Of a DNA stretch of 41,669 nt, positions 1 through 8,272 are shown piece by piece (the stretch's first letter is position 1; each line of letters begins with the position of its first letter). The notes under the pieces were generated by a model. It was not told the DNA's origin and did no database searches. It saw only the letters and a list, made by a program, of their open reading frames with translations. A program made the position numbers and the translations under genes. Source of the stretch: Acinetobacter harbinensis (GTDB lineage Bacteria; Pseudomonadota; Gammaproteobacteria; Pseudomonadales; Moraxellaceae); contig NZ_JXBK01000001.1 of NCBI RefSeq assembly GCF_000816495.1, positions 2,520,753 to 2,562,421 of the forward strand, written 5' to 3'.

Positions 1-90
1 ACATTATAGGTGAAAAAAATTACCATGCAACCCCTAATTCACCCTTATTTTGTCGACTGCTTATTTATTCCGCAAAATAGCCGCTTTTTA

Positions 91-389
91 TTACTTTTTA
101 CACGCAAATGGCACTTGATTCATCAATTCACTGCGCATCTTCTCTGCTTTGTCTTGTTCTTGCCACAACAAAGCACGGCAATCGCTGTATTCAATGTAGC
201 CATTTTGACTTAAATATCTTATATCTAATTTTTCACTTATAGGCGTTACTAAGAAAGCTGGCAGTTCTTTAAAAAAAGATCACCACCAAACAGCAAATAA
301 GTATTAGAAGATTTTCAACAACAACCTGCGATATAAAAGCAAGACCACAAGAGATTTATCAAAGTATCTAACCAGACAATAGCGCACTC
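91..389 (-). pseudogene. Degraded small lipoprotein-like gene remnant
   Basis: The minus strand holds a protein-like reading frame broken twice. The first part (from about 389) ends in the hydrophobic stretch LLWSCFYIAGCC, with a lipobox-like IAGC, and stops at a TGA at 315-317. The same frame continues as KSSNTYLLFGGD until the A7 run at 271-277. One extra base there would join it to a second open frame containing KELPAFLVTPISEKLD and YSDCRALLWQEQDKAE, which ends at the TAA at 91-93. The second part has no ATG before its last quarter. Amino acid composition looks coding, but there is no intact start or continuous frame. A short lipoprotein followed by a basic/acidic tail beside tRNA genes would fit a decayed prophage gene such as an outer-membrane spanin. 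That is inference, and the family is not recognised with certainty. Confidence 0.4.
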
Positions 390-547
390 TCACTTAATTT
401 GAGATACAGAGCCACTAAAAGCTCAAGCGCCTCATTAAGTAGCCAATTAAATAAGAAATTTAACAATGAAGAAAGAAGGGATACTTACAGGCAAGGCGCA
501 AAATTTAACTGGCTTAAAGCACAAGAATTTTTATAAATTTCAGACAT
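390..547. other. Intergenic stretch without a recognised gene
   Basis: Between the gene remnant and the tRNA operon terminator I see no open frame with coding character, no RNA fold of note and no repeat. Stops are frequent in all frames. Confidence 0.5.
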
Positions 548-568
548 AAAAAAACCGCATTTAAGCGG
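548..568 (-). terminator. Rho-independent terminator of the tRNA operon
   Basis: Read on the minus strand, CCGC-TTAAAT-GCGG is followed at once by seven T residues. It lies 26 nt past the CCA end of the last tRNA, where the operon transcript should end. The stem is short (4-5 bp) but the T tract is good. Confidence 0.65.
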
Positions 569-593
569 ATTATTTATGTCATCTTTAAGATGA

Positions 594-670
594 TGGTCGG
601 AGCAGTAGGATTCGAACCTACGACCCCCTGGTCCCAAACCAGGTGCGCTACCAAGCTGCGCCATGCTCCG
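594..670 (-). tRNA. tRNA-Pro (anticodon TGG), distal copy
   Basis: A 77-nt cloverleaf with acceptor arms CGGAGCA/TGCTCCG, the T-loop signature GGTTCGAATCC and an encoded CCA. The anticodon arm CCTGG-TTTGGGA-CCAGG gives anticodon TGG, which reads CCA and, with U34 modification, other Pro codons. It is the last of four tRNAs in the operon and is identical over all 77 nt to the first one at 912-988. Confidence 0.97.
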
Positions 671-673
671 AAT

Positions 674-750
674 TGGGGTGAATGAAGGGGCTCGAACCCT
701 CGACAACCGGAATCACAATCCGGGGCTCTACCAACTGAGCTACATCCACC
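674..750 (-). tRNA. tRNA-His (anticodon GTG)
   Basis: A cloverleaf with acceptor arm GTGGATG/CATTCAC (one G-U pair), anticodon arm CCGGA-TTGTGAT-TCCGG with anticodon GTG, and encoded CCA. The base 5' of the acceptor stem is a G (position 750) facing a C discriminator, which is the G-1 identity element of bacterial tRNA-His. Only 3 nt separate it from the downstream tRNA-Pro, so processing must cut a very short spacer. Confidence 0.97.
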
Positions 751-788
751 ATTACAACATTTTCAGATTCTAAACATCAAGCTACATA

Positions 789-865
789 TGGTGCGCCTGA
801 CAGGATTCGAACCTGTGACCATCCGCTTAGAAGGCGGATGCTCTATCCTACTGAGCTACAGGCGC
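789..865 (-). tRNA. tRNA-Arg (anticodon TCT)
   Basis: A 77-nt cloverleaf with acceptor arm GCGCCTG/CAGGCGC, anticodon arm ATCCG-CTTCTAA-CGGAT giving anticodon TCT (reads AGA/AGG), T-loop GGTTCGAATCC and encoded CCA. It is the second tRNA of the operon. Confidence 0.97.
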
Positions 866-911
866 ATGACCTATGATATCGAAACATCATTGAATCTTTG
901 CCTTGAAGAAT

Positions 912-988
912 TGGTCGGAGCAGTAGGATTCGAACCTACGACCCCCTGGTCCCAAACCAGGTGCGCTACCAAGCTGCGCCATGCTCCG
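912..988 (-). tRNA. tRNA-Pro (anticodon TGG), promoter-proximal copy
   Basis: Sequence and fold are identical to the copy at 594-670 (77 of 77 nt). It is the first gene of the operon, starting about 40 nt downstream of the -10 box at 1031-1036. Two perfect copies flanking tRNA-His and tRNA-Arg give a 318-bp spaced direct repeat that could loop out the middle genes by recombination. Confidence 0.97.
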
Positions 989-1030
989 ATTCATCTCAGC
1001 TTGTACTGCAGTTCATGCGGTACGGTGTGC

Positions 1031-1059
1031 ATTCTAGGCGTGACGATTAATAACGTCAA
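1031..1059 (-). promoter_or_regulatory. Sigma70 promoter of the tRNA operon
   Basis: On the minus strand, -35 TTGACG and -10 TAGAAT are separated by exactly 17 nt. A GC-containing discriminator (GCACACCG) follows, typical of stringently controlled stable-RNA promoters. Upstream of the -35 are T-rich tracts (complement of about 1073-1088) that could act as an UP element. The promoter sits just downstream of the nadA stop codon and points the same way. Confidence 0.85.
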
Positions 1060-1137
1060 CACCTATCTGCAAAAAAAACCAAAAAATCACTCTAGATGTA
1101 TATTTATCAAGCATCTCAGCTATTTTTTATACAAATA

Positions 1138-2205
1138 TTAGCGTTTTAAATTGGCGCTAAAGTTTAACATGCGATCTAAGGGCAATTTAGCCCGTTGTGC
1201 AAGCGCTGGATCGACGTGTATTTCTTGATCAGCTTTTTCTAAAACTGCCAAAATTCCATCTAATTCATTCATCGCCATCCACGGACAATGCGCACAAGAG
1301 CGACACGTGGCGCCTTCACCTGCTGTAGGTGCTTCGATTAGAATTTTATCGGGTACGGCTTGTTGCATTTTATAAAAAATGCCACGATCGGTTGCTACAA
1401 TCAGATGTGTATTCGGCAAAGTTTGTGCCGCTTTAATCAATTGTGAGGTACTTCCTACTGCATCGGCGACATCGATGACTGATTCTGGTGACTCTGGATG
1501 CACCAATACCGCAGCATCGGGGTAGATGGCTTTCATATTGGTAATGCCACGTGCACGGAATTCTTCATGCACAATACAGGCACCATCCCACAACAACATA
1601 TCTGCACCGGTTTTCTTTTGAATATAACGACCTAAGTGCTGATCTGGCGCCCAAATGATTTTCTCACCCAAACTGTCTAGATGCTCAATAATTTCAACGG
1701 CACAGCTTGACGTCACCACCCAATCTGCACGCGCTTTGACGGCTGCAGAGGTGTTGGCATAGACCACGACAGTATGATCGGGATGTGCATCACAAAATGC
1801 GGAGAACTCATCCACAGGACAACCTAAATCTAAAGAACAGGTCGCTTCTAAAGTAGGCATGAGTACGGTTTTTTCAGGAGAAAGAATTTTTGAGGTTTCG
1901 CCCATGAATTTCACACCTGCCACCACCAAGGTGGAAGCTGGATGATCTCGACCAAAACGTGCCATCTCTAAAGAGTCAGATACACAACCACCTGAGAGTT
2001 CAGCCAACTCTTGCACTTCAGGATCACAATAGTAGTGCGCGACAAGCACCGCATCACGCTTTTTGAGCGCTGCAAGAATTTGGCTAAATTTTTCTTGTTT
2101 GGCCTGATCACTCAAATGAATGTGTTTAGATTCGCCTAAGCCATCTAAATGCGCCTGTACAATCGATTTAGCCTCATTGGCAATTAAATTGGTCGCACTA
2201 TTCAT
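1138..2205 (-). CDS. nadA: Quinolinate synthase NadA
   Basis: NadA condenses iminoaspartate with dihydroxyacetone phosphate to quinolinate in de novo NAD synthesis, using a cytoplasmic [4Fe-4S] cluster. The 355-residue product is of family length. Visible signatures are the N-terminal [14 protein letters not shown], the cysteine motif CSLDLGC, a middle cysteine in [10 protein letters not shown], and the C-terminal [15 protein letters not shown], which together supply the cluster ligands and active site. I place the start at the ATG at 2205 (product begins [10 protein letters not shown]) because GAGAAG lies 8 nt upstream; an in-frame ATG at 2250 has no ribosome binding site and adds 15 atypical residues. 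The gene is monocistronic in appearance: argJ upstream ends in a terminator at 2317-2345, and the tRNA promoter follows directly. Confidence 0.95.
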   Translation of the reverse strand: MNSATNLIANEAKSIVQAHLDGLGESKHIHLSDQAKQEKFSQILAALKKRDAVLVAHYYCDPEVQELAELSGGCVSDSLEMARFGRDHPASTLVVAGVKFMGETSKILSPEKTVLMPTLEATCSLDLGCPVDEFSAFCDAHPDHTVVVYANTSAAVKARADWVVTSSCAVEIIEHLDSLGEKIIWAPDQHLGRYIQKKTGADMLLWDGACIVHEEFRARGITNMKAIYPDAAVLVHPESPESVIDVADAVGSTSQLIKAAQTLPNTHLIVATDRGIFYKMQQAVPDKILIEAPTAGEGATCRSCAHCPWMAMNELDGILAVLEKADQEIHVDPALAQRAKLPLDRMLNFSANLKR

Positions 2206-2316
2206 AAAAACATCTTCTCTATTGTTTATGCCCGTTACATCGGCCGCCATACATGTTACGCATCGTTCAAAATGGCAATATGCTTTTTGAAGCCATCCTT
2301 TAAAACATTACCTTAT

Positions 2317-2345
2317 AAAAAAGCCTCACAACGGAGGCTTTTTTT
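2317..2345 (-). terminator. Rho-independent terminator after argJ
   Basis: GCCTC-ACAACG-GAGGC flanked by A6 on the left and T7 on the right. The A/T flanks make it work in either direction. It lies 8 nt past the argJ stop on the minus strand and separates argJ from nadA. Confidence 0.85.
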
Positions 2346-2352
2346 CTTTTAC

Positions 2353-3573
2353 TTAAGAGCGGTAGTCTGCATTGATCTTGACATAGTCATAAGACAGATC
2401 ACAAGTATAGACTGTGTCTTTGGCCTCTCCGCGGCCTAAATCCACACGAATGGTCATTTCCGCTTGTGACATGACACGTGCACCAGCTTCTTCTGTATAG
2501 TCCTCGGCTGCACCACCATCTTTACAGATTTGCACATCATCTAACCAAACTTGAATTTTTTCAACATCTAAATTTTTCAAGCCGGCATAACCAATGGCAG
2601 CTAGAATACGCCCCCAGTTGGGATCAGAAGCAAAAATAGCGGTTTTAACCAAAGGTGAATGGGCAATGCTATATGCAATATCGCAACATTCTTGCGTGTC
2701 TGCCCCACCCTCGACCGTAATGGTAATAAATTTGGTTGCACCCTCACCATCACGCACAATCAGTTGGGCCAAACGCTTCATGATACGCGTTAAGACTTCT
2801 AAAACAGTGTGATAGCGTAGATCCTCTGTTGAGCTGATTTGCTTGCCACCCCCTTGACCTGTAGCAATAAAAATACAGGAATCATTGGTCGAGGTATCGC
2901 CATCAATGGTAATGCGATTAAACGAGACATTCACCGCTGTGGTTAAAAGCTGTTGTACCAATTCACGGCTGATTGGTGCATCGGTGGCCACATAGCTCAG
3001 CATGGTCGCCATATTCGGACGAATCATACCGGCACCTTTCGAAATTCCGGTGATGTTATAAGTGATACCGTCTAGCTGGAACTGCTCAGATGCACCTTTT
3101 GGTAAGGTATCTGTGGTCATAATGCCGATGGCTGCGTCCAACCAAGCATCTTCTTTTAATGAGTCGAGTGCGGGTTGTAAACCATTCAGCAAACGCTCTA
3201 TTGGTAATTGCTCACCAATTACACCAGTAGAAAAAGGCAACACTTGGCTTGAGGCCACATCGCTCAGCTGCGCCAATTGGGCACAAGTGGCTTCAGCATT
3301 GGCCATGCCGATTTTTCCTGTACCAGCATTGGCATTGCCGGTATTAATCACCAAATAACGTGGATTATCTATTTTAAGATGTGCTTTACAGACATGCACA
3401 GGTGCAGCGCAGAAAGCATTCTGAGTAAATACCCCTGCGGCATTAGAGCCTTCTGCAAATTCAAAAATGACCAGATCGCGTCGGTTCTGATAGCGTACAT
3501 AGGCCTCTGCTGAGCCAATTTTCACACCTTTCACCACATGCATTTGTGGCATTGTTACGTCGCCCACCGCCAT
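2353..3573 (-). CDS. argJ: Bifunctional ornithine/glutamate N-acetyltransferase ArgJ
   Basis: ArgJ recycles the acetyl group from N-acetylornithine to glutamate in the cyclic arginine pathway. The 406-residue protein carries the autocleavage site in [14 protein letters not shown]: the chain is cut before Thr190, which becomes the catalytic N-terminal nucleophile of the beta chain. Other family landmarks are NTGNANAGTG near residue 77 and [13 protein letters not shown] in the C-terminal half. The ATG at 3573 is preceded by GGGAAG at 7 nt; a longer TTG-initiated form (3588) would place that Shine-Dalgarno inside the gene, so I reject it. The gene stands alone, with its own terminator at 2317-2345. 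Whether it also has the first-step acetyl-CoA:glutamate activity cannot be read from sequence. Confidence 0.96.
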   Translation of the reverse strand: MAVGDVTMPQMHVVKGVKIGSAEAYVRYQNRRDLVIFEFAEGSNAAGVFTQNAFCAAPVHVCKAHLKIDNPRYLVINTGNANAGTGKIGMANAEATCAQLAQLSDVASSQVLPFSTGVIGEQLPIERLLNGLQPALDSLKEDAWLDAAIGIMTTDTLPKGASEQFQLDGITYNITGISKGAGMIRPNMATMLSYVATDAPISRELVQQLLTTAVNVSFNRITIDGDTSTNDSCIFIATGQGGGKQISSTEDLRYHTVLEVLTRIMKRLAQLIVRDGEGATKFITITVEGGADTQECCDIAYSIAHSPLVKTAIFASDPNWGRILAAIGYAGLKNLDVEKIQVWLDDVQICKDGGAAEDYTEEAGARVMSQAEMTIRVDLGRGEAKDTVYTCDLSYDYVKINADYRS

Positions 3574-3688
3574 CTTTAAACTTCCCAATCAGGTCTTAAT
3601 AAAAATACAGCTTAGTAGAAATTTAGTTAAAAATCGAGCCTCTGCCGGTGTTTGTATGGTTTTTTATAAAATCCAGATTTAAACGCAT

Positions 3689-3713
3689 AAAAAAACCAGT
3701 CCGCAGACTGGTT
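3689..3713 (-). terminator. Rho-independent terminator of the small exported protein gene
   Basis: Perfect 8-bp stem AACCAGTC-CGCA-GACTGGTT with an A7 run on the left, which becomes a T tract on the minus strand. It lies 18 nt past the stop of the gene at 3732-4091. Confidence 0.85.
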
Positions 3714-3731
3714 TTAACAGTAAACGAGCTT

Positions 3732-4091
3732 TTAGTTAGAGGCCGATTGCGCTGACACTGACAACAATACTTGCTTGGCTTTTTCTTGGCTTGCTGCTGA
3801 CAATGCCGGATTAACCGCAGTAATACGATTGACGTTTGCGGCATTGGCCGCAGTCACAGCTGCGGTTTGTAATACGATAGGACGTTGGTTTGGATTGGCA
3901 AACGTATAACGAATGCCGGTACGTGGACTCATTACCGTAACGTTTTCATCTTGCACGCTGGCCGGTGCAGTGGTTGCGCCAACAGCAGCTTGAACTTTCG
4001 CGACAGTAGTCGTTTGCGGTGCATTATTTGCAAAAGCCAAAGCAGGAACGGCTAAAGCTGCGATCAGCAAGGGTTGTAATAGTTTTTTCAT
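3732..4091 (-). CDS. Small exported protein of unknown function
   Basis: A 119-residue protein with a clear Sec signal peptide: MKKLLQP, a hydrophobic core to about residue 20, and a likely cleavage after AFA near residue 21. The mature part is Ala/Val/Gln/Thr-rich with no cysteine and no domain I recognise; the central PRTGIRYTFANPNQRP is the most distinctive stretch. It is probably a free periplasmic protein. It has its own terminator (3689-3713) and lies between argJ and secA on the same strand, but the 178 bp on the secA side suggests an independent promoter. Expression level and function are unknown. Confidence 0.8.
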   Translation of the reverse strand: MKKLLQPLLIAALAVPALAFANNAPQTTTVAKVQAAVGATTAPASVQDENVTVMSPRTGIRYTFANPNQRPIVLQTAAVTAANAANVNRITAVNPALSAASQEKAKQVLLSVSAQSASN

Positions 4092-4269
4092 TATATTTCC
4101 ACTTGTTCAAAATTCGATATGCAACTAAATAGCATTTAATGACGCGAGCTGCAAACATATTCATATAGCGTAAAACTAAATGATTCATTTCACTAGAATT
4201 AAAAAACTACCTTAATGAGATTGGGCTAAAAATATTAGCACCAAACCATTAAAGTGGTTATACAGTGGC

Positions 4270-6990
4270 TTAGATTTTACCGTGACACTGTTTATATTTT
4301 AAACCTGAACCACATGGGCAAGGCGCATTGCGACTGGCCGGTGGAATTACATTATTTTCATCAACTGGCGTAAATGGCGCGTCAGCTTCTTCAGTGACAT
4401 CACCGGTCAACCCATCCATTTCGGCATGCGACAAGTTAAGTTGCATTGAATCTGCTTGCGCTTGTTGCTGAGCTTCCATTTCTGCAAGTTCTTCAGCAGT
4501 TGGCACATGTACCCGTGATAAATCAGTAATCACATCGGATTTAATGACTGCAAGCATGCTCACAAACAAGTTAAAGGCTTCTTTTTTATACTCTTGCTCG
4601 GGATTTTTCTGCGCATAACCGCGCAAATGAATCCCTTGACGCAAGTAATCCATTGCAGCCAAATGATCTTTCCAGTGACGATCTAAAGCACTGAGCATAA
4701 AGTGACGTTCCAGCATCGCTGCAGATTCATCCCCCATTTGCTCACGACGCTCACGATAGCGCGTCACAATTTCATCTGAAATACGTGCCACCAAAGCTTC
4801 TTCATCTAAACGACGATCTTGCTCTAACCACTGCTTAATCGGCAGGTTGATACCCAAATCATCGGTTAAGGCACGCTCTAAACCATCAATATCCCATTGA
4901 TCATGAATCGATTCTGGCGGAATATAAGTTCCAATAACGCCTTTCATCACTTCATGATGCATTTCTTCGATATATTCTTGTAAGGTACTTTCAGTCAGTA
5001 CTTCATCACGTTGAGAATAAATAATCTTACGTTGTTCGTTATTCACGTCATCGTATTTCAATAGATTCTTACGAATATCAAAGTTACGTGCTTCTACTTT
5101 ACGCTGGGCATTTTCAATTGAACGCGACACCATTTTGTGTTCAATCGCTTCATCTTCTTGTAAACCCATGGCACGCATCATTCCCACGACACGGTCGCCG
5201 GCAAAAATACGCATCAAGTCATCTTCAAGCGACAAGTAAAAACGTGAAACCCCTGGATCGCCTTGACGACCTGCACGGCCACGCAGCTGATTATCAATTC
5301 GGCGTGATTCATGACGCTCTGAACCAATAATATGCAAACCACCCGAACTGAGCACCATGTCGTGATGTTGTTCCCACTCTGCTTTTAAGCGTTCTTCATC
5401 TGCAACAGTATGGTTTTCAATTTTGGCCAGTTTGGCTTTCCAGTTCCCCCCGAGCAAAATATCCGTACCACGACCAGCCATGTTGGTGGCGATGGTTACC
5501 GCATTCGGTGAACCAGCTTGCGCAATAATGTCCGCTTCACGCTCATGTTGTTTAGCATTCAACACTTCATGGATAATACCGGCTTCTTTTAATTTATCCG
5601 ATAAAATCTCTGAAGCATCAATGGTGGCCGTACCAATTAAGATAGGCGCAACACCGGCTTCATGAATATTTTTAATTTCTTGAATAATGGCGTCGTATTT
5701 ACCATTGCGATTTAAATAAATTAAATCGTTCATGTCATTTCGAACCATCGGACGATGGGTCGGAATTAACACCACATCCAGTCCATAAATTTCTTTCATC
5801 TCGGCGGCTTCAGTATCGGCAGTACCGGTCATGCCCGAAAGTTTTTTATATAAACGGAAATAGTTTTGGAAGGTGGTGGTGGCCAATGTTTGGTTTTCTG
5901 GCTGAATCTCTAGACCTTCTTTGGCTTCAACGGCCTGATGTAAGCCTTCTGACCAACGACGACCCGGCATAGTACGACCAGTATTTTCATCGACAATAAT
6001 CACTTCGCCATCACTGATAATGTATTGCACATTCCGTTGATATAAAAAGTGGGCACGAATTGCCGCCGACACATGGTGTACCAAGTTCAGATTTGCCGCA
6101 GAATATAGGCTTTCCCCTTCAGCAAGCAGACCCATGCGAATCAATTCATCTTCCACTGTTTCATAACCAATTTCGGTCATTTCAACAGAACGCTGCTTTT
6201 CATCAATCCAAAAATGACCGCCATCTGCGACTTTTTCTTCTTTTTGTGGTTTCAGCTGTGGTGGAATACTGTTGATTGCAGCGTACAGCTGCGAAGAATC
6301 ATCACTTTGACCTGAAATGATCAACGGGGTACGTGCTTCATCAATTAAGATGGAGTCGACTTCATCGATAATGGTATAGCTGAGTCCGCGTTGTTTTTTA
6401 TCGCCCAGCGAGAACACCATGTTGTCGCGCAGATAATCAAAACCAAACTCATTGTTGGTACCATAGGTCACATCAGCACGATAGGCTTCAGCTTTTTCTG
6501 TCGGATTTTGCATGGAATAAATAATCCCAATGCTTAAACCTAAGAATTCAAATAATGGGCGGTTCAGTTCAGCATCACGTTGCGCCAAGTAGTCATTGAC
6601 CGTAATCACATGCACACTTTCGCCACTGAGCGCATTCAGATAACAGGCCAAGGTGCCCATTAAAGTTTTACCCTCACCGGTACGCATTTCTGCAACTTTG
6701 CCTTCATGCAGGGTAATCCCCCCAATCAGCTGCACATCATAATGACGCATCCCCATAATACGTTTTGCCGCTTCACGACACACCGCAAATGCTTCTGGTA
6801 ATAATTTATCCAGACTTTCGCCTTTGTTATAGCGTTGTTTGAATTCTTCCGTTTTTGCAGATAAGTCTGCATCGTTTAGTGCAGATATCGTCGGCTCGAG
6901 CGCATTAATCTTATCTACGATTTTACGCATACGTTTGAGTTCGCGCTCATTTTTGGTACCGAAGATGCCTCCGATCAGACTTGCCAACAT
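4270..6990 (-). CDS. secA: Protein translocase ATPase SecA
   Basis: SecA drives preprotein export through SecYEG. At 906 residues it has full family length. The DEAD motor shows Walker A MRTGEGKT at residues 102-109 and Walker [18 protein letters not shown] with DEVD at 209-212. Motif V/VI-type sequences [11 protein letters not shown] and [13 protein letters not shown] lie in the second nucleotide-binding fold. The extreme C-terminus [18 protein letters not shown] is the zinc-binding, SecB- and phospholipid-interacting tail. Start ATG 6990 gives [16 protein letters not shown], as expected for the family. No secM-like arrest gene lies upstream; instead there is a foldable intergenic region (see 7051-7121). 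The only hairpin after the stop (about 4244-4260) is weak, so how transcription ends is unclear. Confidence 0.98.
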   Translation of the reverse strand: MLASLIGGIFGTKNERELKRMRKIVDKINALEPTISALNDADLSAKTEEFKQRYNKGESLDKLLPEAFAVCREAAKRIMGMRHYDVQLIGGITLHEGKVAEMRTGEGKTLMGTLACYLNALSGESVHVITVNDYLAQRDAELNRPLFEFLGLSIGIIYSMQNPTEKAEAYRADVTYGTNNEFGFDYLRDNMVFSLGDKKQRGLSYTIIDEVDSILIDEARTPLIISGQSDDSSQLYAAINSIPPQLKPQKEEKVADGGHFWIDEKQRSVEMTEIGYETVEDELIRMGLLAEGESLYSAANLNLVHHVSAAIRAHFLYQRNVQYIISDGEVIIVDENTGRTMPGRRWSEGLHQAVEAKEGLEIQPENQTLATTTFQNYFRLYKKLSGMTGTADTEAAEMKEIYGLDVVLIPTHRPMVRNDMNDLIYLNRNGKYDAIIQEIKNIHEAGVAPILIGTATIDASEILSDKLKEAGIIHEVLNAKQHEREADIIAQAGSPNAVTIATNMAGRGTDILLGGNWKAKLAKIENHTVADEERLKAEWEQHHDMVLSSGGLHIIGSERHESRRIDNQLRGRAGRQGDPGVSRFYLSLEDDLMRIFAGDRVVGMMRAMGLQEDEAIEHKMVSRSIENAQRKVEARNFDIRKNLLKYDDVNNEQRKIIYSQRDEVLTESTLQEYIEEMHHEVMKGVIGTYIPPESIHDQWDIDGLERALTDDLGINLPIKQWLEQDRRLDEEALVARISDEIVTRYRERREQMGDESAAMLERHFMLSALDRHWKDHLAAMDYLRQGIHLRGYAQKNPEQEYKKEAFNLFVSMLAVIKSDVITDLSRVHVPTAEELAEMEAQQQAQADSMQLNLSHAEMDGLTGDVTEEADAPFTPVDENNVIPPASRNAPCPCGSGLKYKQCHGKI

Positions 6991-7328
6991 GAATAGACTC
7001 TCTAAATCTTGCTTATCGAATGAATAAATTTTTTCTCAGTCGTTATTATGGTGCTAGAAATTTGAAGTACAAGGGTTTTGCACAAAACCAATCAAAAAAT
7101 TCTGTCCACTTGTTCTAGCACGTGACAGCCAAGGAAAAACAATGTAACAAATTTTAAACAGTCAATATAGTCATAAAATCCGACATTTATCCGGATATTA
7201 CAAATCAAAGCGGCTGCTATATTCTATTCGACCATAAACAAATACAAAAATGCTATTTCCTTTGCAAAAGAATTTGAGCCATATTGTGCTTTATAACTTT
7301 CAATAACAACTGCGTTGAGGCGATAACA
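6991..7328. other. Divergent intergenic region between secA and the peroxiredoxin
   Basis: This 338-bp region must carry both divergent promoters. I see no small gene. Its main feature is the nested inverted repeat at 7051-7121 on the secA side. On the minus strand TTGATT-18-TGTACT is a possible but weak secA promoter. On the plus side TATAAC at 7292-7297 could be a -10, but no good -35 is visible. No OxyR-type site could be assigned with confidence. Confidence 0.4.
7051..7121 (-). promoter_or_regulatory. Nested inverted repeats upstream of secA, possible structured leader
   Basis: GTGCTAGAA (7051-7059) and TTCTAGCAC (7113-7121) are perfect 9-nt complements. Inside the enclosed 53 nt lies a second perfect inverted repeat, GGTTTTG-CA-CAAAACC (7074-7089). 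If transcribed with secA, whose ATG is 61 nt further on, the RNA could form an outer stem with an inner hairpin. The same DNA could instead be protein-binding sites. Sequence alone does not show where transcription starts. Confidence 0.4.
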
Positions 7329-7970
7329 ATGACATTACGTTTAGGCGATACTGCACCCAATTTTGAACAAGATTCAAGTGAAGGCACCATCAATTTTTAT
7401 GATTATTTAGGTGACAGTTGGGGGATTTTATTCTCTCACCCCGCAGACTATACGCCAGTCTGTACCACAGAACTGGGGTTTACGGCCAAATTAAAAGATG
7501 AGTTTAGCAAACGCAATGTTAAAGCAATTGCCTTGTCGGTGGATGATGCAGAATCACATCAAGGCTGGATTAAGGATATCAATGAGACGCAAAACACCAC
7601 GGTCAACTTCCCGATTTTAGCCGACAAAGACCGTAAGGTTTCAACCCTATATGACTTTATTCATCCCAATGCCAGTGAAACCTTAACAGTACGCTCATTG
7701 GTGATTATTGATCCCAACAAAAAAGTGCGTTTAATCATTACCTATCCGGCTTCAACCGGTCGTAACTTCCATGAAGTGTTACGTGTGGTGGACTCTTTAC
7801 AGTTGACGGATAAGCATAAAGTCGCCACGCCTGCCAACTGGCAACAAGGTGAAGATGTGGTTATCGTGCCCTCTCTACAAGATGAAGCTGAGATTAAACA
7901 ACGTTTTCCTAAAGGCTACACCACAGTGAAACCGTATTTACGCTTAACGCCACAACCTGAACAAGACTAA
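7329..7970 (+). CDS. 1-Cys peroxiredoxin (Prx6 subfamily)
   Basis: A thiol peroxidase of the AhpC/TSA superfamily that reduces H2O2 and organic hydroperoxides in the cytoplasm. The catalytic motif PADYTPVCTTELG places the peroxidatic Cys at residue 45, and there is no other cysteine in the 213-residue chain, which defines the 1-Cys type. The C-terminal segment with TPANWQQGEDVVI is typical of Prx6 proteins. I start at ATG 7329 (MTLRLGDTAP) because GAGG lies 8 nt upstream; an upstream in-frame ATG at 7284 has no such site. Monocistronic, ending in a strong terminator at 7991-8019. The partner that recycles Cys45 is not in this window. Confidence 0.92.
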   Translation: MTLRLGDTAPNFEQDSSEGTINFYDYLGDSWGILFSHPADYTPVCTTELGFTAKLKDEFSKRNVKAIALSVDDAESHQGWIKDINETQNTTVNFPILADKDRKVSTLYDFIHPNASETLTVRSLVIIDPNKKVRLIITYPASTGRNFHEVLRVVDSLQLTDKHKVATPANWQQGEDVVIVPSLQDEAEIKQRFPKGYTTVKPYLRLTPQPEQD

Positions 7971-7990
7971 ATATTCAACTACTCTTAATT

Positions 7991-8019
7991 AAAAAAGCCC
8001 ATCATTGATGGGCTTTTTT
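7991..8019 (+). terminator. Rho-independent terminator after the peroxiredoxin gene
   Basis: A6-GCCCATC-ATT-GATGGGC-T6, a perfect 7-bp GC-rich stem extended by A/T pairs, 21 nt past the stop. Symmetric flanks could also stop transcription from the opposite side. The following 200 bp (8020-8221) contain nothing I can identify. Confidence 0.92.
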
Positions 8020-8221
8020 AATGTACTTTTCATATAAAATTTGCGTAATTAAATCTCTCATGATTTTTATCAGGTAATCAATCTTACAGGTTAATAGAGC
8101 GAACTTTATTAAATGAACAGTCTTTGACTCATTCCAAAATGATGCATTTAATTACTCTGCAGCACAATCAAGCACACACCGACTTCAATGCGCTAAATTG
8201 ATAGCAACCGAAATTTTTTGT

Positions 8222-8260
8222 AAAAAAAATGGACTTAATCCGAGGATTAAATCCATTTTT
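8222..8260 (-). terminator. Rho-independent terminator of the trpA-accD-folC-dedD operon
   Basis: A long hairpin: AAAAATGGA, one mismatch, TTAATC, loop CGAG, then GATTAA, mismatch, TCCATTTTT. The A8 run at 8222-8229 supplies a T tract on the minus strand. It sits 13 nt beyond the dedD stop and convergently faces the peroxiredoxin terminator. Confidence 0.85.
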
Positions 8261-8272
8261 CACTCAACCGGT

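Noticed and set aside
10..213. 67-codon plus-strand open frame
   Set aside because: Composition is low-grade hydrophobic with no ribosome site; the minus strand in the same place has better coding character.
788..1141. 117-codon plus-strand open frame
   Set aside because: It is antisense to tRNA-Arg and tRNA-Pro; the GFEPTT-type peptides are the classic translation of reversed tRNA T-arms, not a protein.
2206..2250. Longer nadA start
   Set aside because: No Shine-Dalgarno precedes ATG 2250 and the extra 15 residues do not resemble a NadA N-terminus.
4244..4260. AACCA...TGGTT hairpin as secA terminator
   Set aside because: Only a 5-bp stem and no T tract on the minus strand.
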